64,000 nucleotides of DNA from Peromyscus leucopus (taxonomy: Eukaryota > Chordata > Mammalia > Rodentia > Cricetidae), in the NCBI RefSeq assembly GCF_004664715.2, contig NC_051071.1, forward strand, positions 31,560,161 through 31,624,160. Direction: 5' to 3'. Every line of letters begins with the position of its first letter. Position 1 is the stretch's first letter. Both the position numbers and the translations under genes were made by a program. Shown piece after piece: positions 56,888-64,000 of this stretch. Under the pieces are notes generated by a model that did no database searches, was not told where the DNA came from, and worked only from the letters and a program-made list of their open reading frames with translations.

Positions 56888-57595
56888 GTTTTATGGTCAT
56901 TTGGATGAGATGTTCCCCCATACTCTTGGCATTTGAACACTTGGTCCCCAGTTGGTAACTATGGAGATTTAGGAAGTATGACCTTCCTAGAGGAAGTATA
57001 TCACTGGGATTGGCTTTGAGAGCTTAAGGCCTCACATTCCTTACAATTCGCTCTCTGTGCTTCTTACTTGCAGTGAAGGATGAGAGATCTCATGCTCTAG
57101 TCACCATACCTCTGCTCTGTCATTAAGGACTCTAGCCATCTGGAACACTAAGTCAAAAATAAACTCTTTTATAAGTTACCTTGGTTGTGGTTTGAATGAA
57201 AATGGCCCCCAAAGGGAGGGGCACTATTAGGAGATGTGGCTTTGTTACAGTAGGTATGGCCTTGTTGGAGGAAGTGTGTCACTGAGTAGGGATGGACGTT
57301 GAGGTCTCGTATATGCTCAAGCTACATCTAGTGTCACAGACCACTTCCTGTTGCCTACAAGCCAAGAATGTAGGACACTCTGCTATTTCTCCAACATCAT
57401 GTCTGCCTGCACATCACCATGCCGCACCTTGATGATAATGGACTAAACCTCTGTAAATGTAAGCCACCCCAATTAAATGTTTTTCCTTTGTAAGAGTTGC
57501 CATGATCATGGTGTCTCTTCATGGCAACAGAAACCCTAACTAAGACACTTGGTCATGGTGTTTTATCACAGCAACAGAAAAGTAACTAATACCAA
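56888..57595 (+). mobile_element. MaLR LTR interrupted by a second MaLR LTR
   Basis: The outer LTR runs 56,888-57,185 ('ggcatttgaacacttggtcc', 'actctagccatctggaac', 'aactcttttataagttacc') and resumes at 57,549-57,595 ('catggtgttttatcacagca', 'aaaagtaactaatacc'). Removing the inner LTR restores the expected junction ttaccttggtcatggtg. Confidence 0.82.
57181..57553 (+). mobile_element. ORR1-type MaLR solo LTR, nested
   Basis: LTR 57,186-57,548 begins tgtggtttgaatg and ends taagacac. It is of the same type as the provirus LTRs at 23,774 and 25,581 ('ggaggggcactattaggaga', 'ttgatgataatggactaaac'). The flanking ttggt (57,181-57,185 and 57,549-57,553) is an exact 5-bp duplication, as expected for ERVL-type integration. 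Confidence 0.85.
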
Positions 57596-59154
57596 TATCA
57601 TTATACAATCCAAACAGACAAAGATACTCCATTGTTCCTGATACTCATGTGAGTAGAGAAAGAACACCAACTTCCACACTTCCATGGACATATATCCTTT
57701 TACAAGCATGAGGCCTTCTTGAGATATTCTAAGCAAGGAAAGATGGTCTTCTGACAGCAGAGGCACATGTGCAGTGGCTATTGCCCACACTGGCCACGGG
57801 CTGTACTAAAATTAGAAGGGCAATGCCCACTCCAAACTTTCTGTTCTGTGTTGTCTTTAATGATTATGAGCAACAAAGGTCACTATAAAACCGTCTGTTC
57901 ACCTACTGGCCTTCAAGTACTAGGATGGTACACTTGAAATTTATTCTCCTTTCTTTCACGAGTTCCACCCTTTGACTCACACTGCTTCTGTCTTTATCCT
58001 CCTGAGATCTGTCCTCATAGATGTTGTCTGCCCAAGGTAGGGTGAGGGCTTGTTTTCAGGAAAGAGTTGTTCTTCCAGATGCAGGTAACTGGTCAAGCAA
58101 GTGTCTGAGCTCTCTGGGATAGAAGCCATGGGCAATCCCAGAGTGACACCTGGGTGTGGCAGAAACGGGAGAGTTTTTTTCAGGTAGACAACACTGAAGT
58201 CATCCCTAAATACTGAGTTTTGTTTCCAGGGAAGAAAAGTTGAACAAAATTTTGGAGAGAAGCAACATGGTCATAAAGCAACATGGTTCCAAACAAAGCA
58301 TGGAACATCCTAAGAAATGAGAGAACTTCAGATAGCTGAGGTGAAAGTAGGCCTCGTTCTCTGGGAAGGGTGATAGAGACACATGAAGAGTTAAGAGGAG
58401 CCCCTGTGGATAGAAATTTGATAAGCAACAACAATCAAACAGTACTCTAGAAGCAAAAAGAAGGAAGTAGAAAGTTTTATAGAGAGAGGAATGGAGCCTG
58501 GATTTTAGCCGTCATGCTTGCTTAGACAAAGCCTGCCCCTCCCCTGTTGTGGGAGTGCCTGGTCAGGTTTGTTTTCTTCCCTGGCCTCTCCTTGAACACT
58601 GAGTCACCACCAGGTACCAGGATTTCTAAGAACAGCAACCACAAACCATTACCTGAGAAACAGGCTTGGGTGTCTTGCTATGGTTTTCTTTCACAGTGGA
58701 AGAGACTTAATTGAAGTTTCCAGTAATTAAAACAAGCAAATGCTCCCTGTGTAATGGGTTATTAATTAGCCTGCCTGGGCTTGGGATGTCTTGTTTAAGG
58801 AGATCTTGATATTTAGAGGGGATCTGTGGTGTCAGAGGTATTCTTCTTCTGTCTCACGCATGACTGTCGATCCTTAGCTGAAATAAATTGAAGTCCACTA
58901 GCTAATATTTAGATGATAAGCCTGACATTTTCATTTTTAGACTATTAATCATTGGCTATATGCCAGTTCATGTTTGCAAAAGTTGTCTTTATATTATAGG
59001 TTACCTTCATCTTTCCTTCAAGGCTTCTAAAAATGTGTATTGAAGTAGTACCTCTTTCTAAACAATGCTCTTAGCAAATGAGTACATTTGCTTGCATTTT
59101 CCTGTCTATACTGGCACAGGTTTAAAAGATAGCTTTAAAAAAAATTAGGAAAAA
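57596..59154. other. Unassigned; possible conserved non-coding element at 58,640-58,800
   Basis: No repeat recognised. 58,640-58,800 has low-complexity-free AT-rich sequence with 'gggttattaattagcctgc' and 'ccagtaattaaaacaagc', both homeodomain-type words. This suggests but does not show an enhancer. Confidence 0.35.
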
Positions 59155-60257
59155 ACAATGTCAGCCATCATCAGAGAAGCTTCCTCCTGCAGTAGATGGG
59201 AGAAAACACAGAGACCCACAGCCAGACATGACTCAGAGCAAGAGACCTTGGAACTCTCAGCCCAAAAGATGTCTCCAACAAACCTCTCCCCTCAGGCAAC
59301 CCTGCAAAAGAGGAGGCAAAAGGAGTCTAAAAGCCAGAGGGGATGGAGGACACCAAGAAATTACTAAGACTGATACACACAAGAACTCACAGAGACTGAG
59401 GCATGTACAGGGCCTGCATGGGTCTGCACCAGATGGGGCCCTAGATCAGAAAGAAGTAGACACATTTCCCCATCCCTAACCCAGAAGCAACGTCTAATTG
59501 ATAACCACTTAGAGGGGAAATTTTAGCTTCCTCCAGGGAGTATCACTAAGAGAACTACTCTTTTTTTTTTTTTTCCTTGAGACATGGTTTCTCTGTGTCA
59601 TATTCTTGGCTGTCCCAGAACTCACTTTGTAGACTAGGCTGGCCTCAAACTCACAGAGATCCACCTGCCTCTACCTCTCAAGTGCTGTGATTAAAGGGGT
59701 GTGCCACCACACTCAGCCTGAAACAAACCACTCTGAAAGTAAGCTGCATGCCAAGTAGTAGATGGCCAACAGAAAATGAACTCAATGATATCTTTAGAGA
59801 CTCCTTGTCTCAATGTCCTGTTAAGGCTCCTCCTTTTTTAAAAATTTTACCTTTTATCTTTTATTATCTCATTTTATCCATATATTTATTTCTCTTTATT
59901 CTACAGGTCCTTTGTGTATATATTATGGTATCCAGTTCAGTTTTTTTTTTTTGTTTGTTTGTTTGTTTTTATGGTATTCCCAAGTGTGTGAATGAGTGGG
60001 TCGCTGTTTCTTGTGTCTTCTCTTGGGCTTTTTTCCTTCTGTTTGTTTTATCTAATTCCAATGTGCTAGTTTTTGTTTTTCTTATATTTTATTTTATTAG
60101 TATCTCATAGAAGCCTGTTTGTTTTCTAATGAGACACAGAAATGAGGATTTGGATGGAAGGGGAGTTGAGTAAGACTGGGAGTAGAGGGAGGAGAAACCA
60201 CAATCAGGATATGTTATGGGACAAATATTTATTTTAAATAAAAGGAAAAATAAAAGA

Positions 60258-60262
<5 letters not shown>
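59155..60262 (+). mobile_element. L1 3' UTR (muroid type), split by a B1
   Basis: 'atcagagaagcttcctcctg', 'catgggtctgcaccagatgg', 'caatgatatctttagagac', 'cctttgtgtatatattatgg', 'gaagcctgtttgttttctaa' and a terminal aataaaagg are the muroid L1 3' UTR landmarks in order. Non-coding, 5'-truncated; the 120-codon frame at 59,748-60,110 is UTR. Confidence 0.8.
59562..59718 (-). mobile_element. B1 SINE inside L1 3' UTR
   Basis: T-run tail, 'gagacatggtttctctgtgt', 'tagactaggctggcctcaaa', 'gtgctgtgattaaaggggtg'. Older than the young B1 copies. 'aactactct' and 'aaccactct' on each side look like a slightly diverged target duplication. Confidence 0.88.

Positions 60263-60315
<53 letters not shown>
60262..60315. 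repeat. (GA)n microsatellite at an L1 tail
   Basis: About 26 GA units directly after the A-rich end of the preceding L1. Confidence 0.97.
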
Positions 60316-60316
<1 letters not shown>

Positions 60317-60329
60317 ATGTACACAGGGC

Positions 60330-61235
60330 ATCAATTCCAGGAAAAGTATGAGGAAAGATGGTAATAAGTATTTAATGAGTACTAACTTCATCAATGCTTA
60401 TTGGTGTAATACTGGCACAGCTGTTGGTAGGGGAATCAACTGTTCCCTAATTTGAGATCTGCTCCACATGAGGATACATGAGGATTCATAGTACTGTAAA
60501 ACTAACCCAAAACCCATGGCTGAAGAGGTCTTTGACCCAATGAAGGACTTAATACTACTGCTTAGCTAAATTATCTCTCATCAAACCACCTTTTCCATAC
60601 CAGGCAATGGCTACTTTCAGCCTTACTCAGAGAAGCTTCTCCTTGCAGTGAATCAAGGTAAATATAAAAGTCCATAGCTTCCTAAGATACAGAGAATAAA
60701 GCATAGATAGTTGAGGGCTTAACCCTGAACAAGAGATTTATCCCACCCCTCTAAAGGCTTGGGGAGCACCGTAGCAAAGGAACCAGAAAGAATTCAAGAG
60801 ATGGAAGATTAAGAATGCCATCTTCTAACCACTGCCTTGGCAACCATGAACTCACAGCAGCTTTGCCTAGTAGCATCCAGCCCATGCAAGTCAAGTACTC
60901 CTACTACTCAACTATGAATGATGAAGAGGATCATGGGGCCTTAAGACTTGCTGTAACTAACAGATTCTGGGAGAGGAAGAGGTTACAAATACAGTTGTAT
61001 AAGCCCAATGGGCTCCAACGGATATTTCCAAACCCAGGTTCGCTTAGATGGCCCTGGTTGAACTCTTCGGAACACAAAATTTTAAAAAGTAATGAATAAG
61101 GGAGAGATTTGAAAGGGAGGGGGACTGGCGGGGTTTGGAGAAAAAAGAAAAAAAGATGAAGAGCTAAGCAACCAGAATTCATTAGATACAGGTATGAAAT
61201 GTCAGAGTATGAAATTTATTAATAAAAAAGATATG
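60330..61235 (+). mobile_element. Lx-type L1 3' UTR
   Basis: 'cttattggtgtaatactggc', 'aacccatggctgaagaggtc', 'actcagagaagcttctcctt', 'catgaactcacagcagcttt' and a final A-rich segment near 61,220 follow the Lx 3' UTR in order. A second L1 end in tandem with the one at 59,155. Confidence 0.72.
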
Positions 61236-61734
61236 TACAATATTAATGATACATATAGTTGACAGTCATAGAAGTTAATATAAAAATAGTCATATAAAAT
61301 AATTATGATTATGATGGTAATAATAATAATTTGGTGTGATTTATTATGTTCTCACAAAAGACCATGTAGTGCATCATTTCATTTTCATAATAACCAGATT
61401 AAAATTAATTCCATTTTATTCTCAACCTGATATATTAGAATACCAAGGTTGAGGGACACAAAGTATATTGTCTAAGTTTTGACAAAAGTTAAAAGGTAAA
61501 GGCTAAATTTAATCATAGAAATATTTTAGTTCATACCTATTGTCAGAAAAATGGAACTTGTATTCATTTCATAAATATCCACACTCTGTTTATACCAGTA
61601 AATAAGATACTCATTCTACATGCTGCCTTTAAGAAGCTTATGTTTTCTATCCCAGTGAAGGACATAAAAACATAAAGCATAAATGCACATTATTTTGATC
61701 AATCTCAAATATAGTTTAACAAATCACAAGTGTG
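61236..61734. other. Unassigned; MIR-like segment 61,340-61,460
   Basis: 'gtgcatcatttcattttcat' followed by 'aaccagattaaaattaatt' is weakly MIR-like. AT-rich. Confidence 0.3.
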
Positions 61735-62285
61735 AAATTATATGATTGACAAATAAATACAGTTGTGTACATACCACTACCCTCAGCAGACCATTTCCAT
61801 TACCCCCCAGAGCAACTTTACAGCCCGCTGAACGCTGTCACTCTCTACTCCACACCCACTCCTGCCAACCAGGGATCTGCTTCCTGTCACCTTTCCTCAT
61901 AGCCCCTCCCACAGAGAAGCAGTTTTATATAAACAAAAGTGGCACAATGTGCTGTAGTTTTTCCTAGCACAGTGGTTCTGAGAACTTCTGTGGTGTTGTA
62001 GAGTCCACAATATCTTCATTCATGAACACTATCAAAAATATGCCAGGATTCATTTCTCCACAACCAGCTGATATATATGTGGGTTAGGTCCAGTTTCCAG
62101 TTATTTTGAACAAAGCTGCTAGGAATAGACAAATTATAGTATGGACATATGTTTTCATTTATCTTGAATAAATTCCTGCAAGTGACCTTTTTGTTGCTTT
62201 GAAAAGTATATATTTTACTGAAAACGCCATATTGTTTTCCAAAGTGACTGTGTGGTTCTGAGTTTCTCACAGCATTCTGACCTCT
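61735..62285 (-). mobile_element. Ancient L1 ORF2 end and 3' UTR (L1M-like)
   Basis: Left: 'accatttccattacccccca', 'ccaaccagggatctgcttcc' (3' UTR reversed). Right: 'tttctccacaaccagctgat', 'gaacaaagctgctaggaata', 'ttgttttccaaagtgactgt' (ORF2 C-terminal region reversed). Fully decayed. Confidence 0.6.
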
Positions 62286-62824
62286 GCACTTCTCTGAGAT
62301 CCATCAGCTAAATCTTTCTCCAGACCCTCAACCTTTTCTATGTTCTAGTCACTTTCTTCTATTAACAAGTACAGAGGACCAAAGCTAGAAAATGCCACTT
62401 GCTTTCAGTGTGCTTTTCAGACTAAGTCTCCTCAAGTCTCACCCTAATGCTGCAGCTCCTGCTAAAACTTGGGCCACCAAGTAACCTTTGGCTAATGCAA
62501 GTGTGTTGTCCTTATCCAGCACTCACTTGACTGTAGCCCTTTCTTTACTGGACAGGCTAGCATCTACATCCTTGTTTCACTCTCTGTCATTATTCCTTCC
62601 GCAATACGTTTCTTTTCTTTCTACAAATATTTAGAGTCAGGGACAGTTCTAGGTATGGGTTGGTTTATAGCAACAGACAAAAGGAAAAATAAATGCACTA
62701 AGATGGTAACAATTTGCCAAAGTGACAAGGAGTCAAAGCAGATCACACACATGTGTTCAGAAAGAGAATTCCAGGCAGAATCACCACACAGTTGAAAATT
62801 CCCAACTATTCAAGAATGTCAGCG
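62286..62824. other. No recognisable feature
   Basis: Nothing recognised. Confidence 0.4.
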
Positions 62825-63230
62825 TGCTGGCTGGTCTTATGTCAACTTGACACAGGCTAGAGTTATCTGAAAGGAGGGAAGCTCAACTGAGGAAATGCCT
62901 CCATAAGATCCAGCTATAAGGTATTTTCTTAATTATGACTGGTGGAGGAAGAACCAACCCATTGTGGGTGGTGCCATCCCTCACTAGTGGTCCTAGGTTC
63001 CACAAGCTGGCTGAACAAGCCATGGGGAGCAAGCTAGTAAGCAGCACCCCTCCGTGGCCCCTCCATTAGCTCCTGCCTCCAGGTTCCTTCCATGCTTGGG
63101 TTCCTGTCCTGACTTCTTTCCATGATCAACAGCGAGTGATATGGAAGTGCAAGCCAAATAATCCTTTTTCTCTCCAACTTGGTTTTTGGTCATGGTGTTT
63201 TGTCCAACAATAGAAATCCTACCTAAGACA
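62825..63230 (+). mobile_element. ERVL-MaLR-type solo LTR
   Basis: Begins tgctggctggtc and ends acctaagaca. 'tgtcaacttgacacaggcta', 'ccattgtgggtggtgccatc' and 'aagtgcaagccaaataatcc' identify the same family as 4,955, 26,727, 34,162 and 44,876. No duplication found at the edges. Confidence 0.75.
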
Positions 63231-63413
63231 GCCAATATGGCGGTCTCAGGGTGAGAAGAAAAAGCAAGAAGATAGAGTTGCGGGAAAAGTGCAGTTGACA
63301 GACTGTGGAAATCAGTTTGGGTGAGTATAAAGTTACTGTTTGGTTTGGAGAGGAGGGTGTATGTAACCAACAAGTAAGTTATTGTGCTAATTTGGGAGAC
63401 AGATATTTCAAGT

Positions 63414-63909
63414 GGTAGTTGTGGTGATATATTGTGCACCCCAATATGTTGTGTAATAAACTTATCTGGGGATCAGAGGACAAAGCCAGCCACTATATTA
63501 AACATAGAGGTCAGGCAGTGGTAGCACATGCTTTTAATTCTATCACTCGGGAGGCAGAGAGCCATCTGGATCTCTGTGAGTTCAAGGCCACACTGGGAAC
63601 AGAGCCAGGCATGGCGGTACACACCTTTAATCCCAGCACTTGAGATCTCATGTCTTGCTTGGAAAGCACACATGCCTTCAATCCCAGGAAGTGACATGGC
63701 TGGGCAGAGAAAGGTATGTAAGGCATGAGGAGACAGGAACTAAGCAGCAATTCAACTGAGACCCTCAGGGGTGAGGACTCAGAGGCTTTCAGTCTGAGGA
63801 TTTGTGGAAACAGGATTGACTGAGGAGTTGGCAAGGTGAGGTTGGCTGTGACTTGTTCTGTTTTTCTGATCTTTCAGCTTTCACCCCACTATCTGGCTCC
63901 GAGTTTTTG

Positions 63910-63940
<31 letters not shown>

Positions 63941-63988
63941 TGTTTTGTTTTATTAATAAGACATTTAGTAATTCGTGTTATAGGTAGT
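63414..63988 (+). mobile_element. ERVK-type solo LTR with B1-like segments, second copy
   Basis: LTR 63,420-63,982 (563 bp) flanked by exact ggtagt duplications (63,414-63,419 and 63,983-63,988). It begins tgtggtgatat and ends gttata, so the final CA has become TA. B1-like blocks lie at about 63,510-63,600 and 63,604-63,645. It lacks the 16-bp repeat of the copy at 52,974 but has an extra 'tgagatctcatgtcttgc' segment and a TTTTG array near its 3' end. Confidence 0.82.
63904..63952. repeat. (TTTTG)n array
   Basis: About eight to nine pentanucleotide units with one interruption, inside the second B1-bearing LTR. Confidence 0.93.
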
Positions 63989-64000
63989 AGCTGGGTTCTG

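Overview
The window looks like gene-poor nuclear DNA from a rodent, most likely a cricetid (hamster, vole, deer-mouse group). Evidence: B1 SINEs carrying the 'ggaaaggcgcaaagctaca' segment I associate with cricetid B1, B2/B3/ID SINEs, muroid Lx-type L1 3' ends, rodent ERVL-MaLR LTRs of ORR1/MT style, and very long CA/GA/GGGA microsatellites. I found no host protein-coding gene, tRNA or rRNA. Apart from the two ORFs of one L1 element, the open frames are short and look like chance or repeat-derived frames.

The centrepiece is a complete LINE-1 retrotransposon at 37,581-44,445 (+). It has a tandem-monomer GC-rich promoter, ORF1, ORF2 (endonuclease, reverse transcriptase, Cys-rich tail), a G-rich 3' UTR, two successive A-tails suggesting a short 3' transduction, and an exact 16-bp target-site duplication. 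Its reading frames contain no premature nonsense codon that I could see, but are broken by four single-base indels (one in ORF1, three in ORF2), several in or beside homopolymers. It is either a very recently dead element or an intact one damaged by consensus errors.

Layout: 0-9 kb holds old and muroid L1 remnants, including a minus-strand L1 with an internal deletion (1.9-3.8 kb), an ERVL-like LTR (4.96-5.38 kb) and nested L1 pieces (6.7-8.3 kb). 9-18 kb is mostly unassigned sequence with MIRs, an ERVK-type solo LTR with a 6-bp duplication (11.72-12.11 kb) and long purine-rich arrays (14.7 and 17.0-17.5 kb). 18-28 kb has a young B1, a 5'-truncated L1, MT-type LTRs, a complete non-autonomous MaLR provirus (23.77-25.87 kb) and a 97% identical 252-bp inverted duplication (26.56/27.58 kb). 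28-37 kb is mostly unassigned, with a young B1 (32.73 kb), an LTR split by a B2 (34.2-34.8 kb) and a cryptic degenerate tandem repeat (36.0-36.65 kb). 44-64 kb has further LTRs, an L1 ORF2 remnant, nested LTRs at 57 kb, a pile-up of L1 3' ends (59.2-61.2 kb), and two solo LTRs of one family that carry B1-like segments and exact 6-bp duplications (52.97-53.51 and 63.42-63.98 kb).

Repeat family names are by eye and from memory, with no library search. Edges of old repeats are approximate, generally within tens of bases. Edges supported by target duplications are precise.
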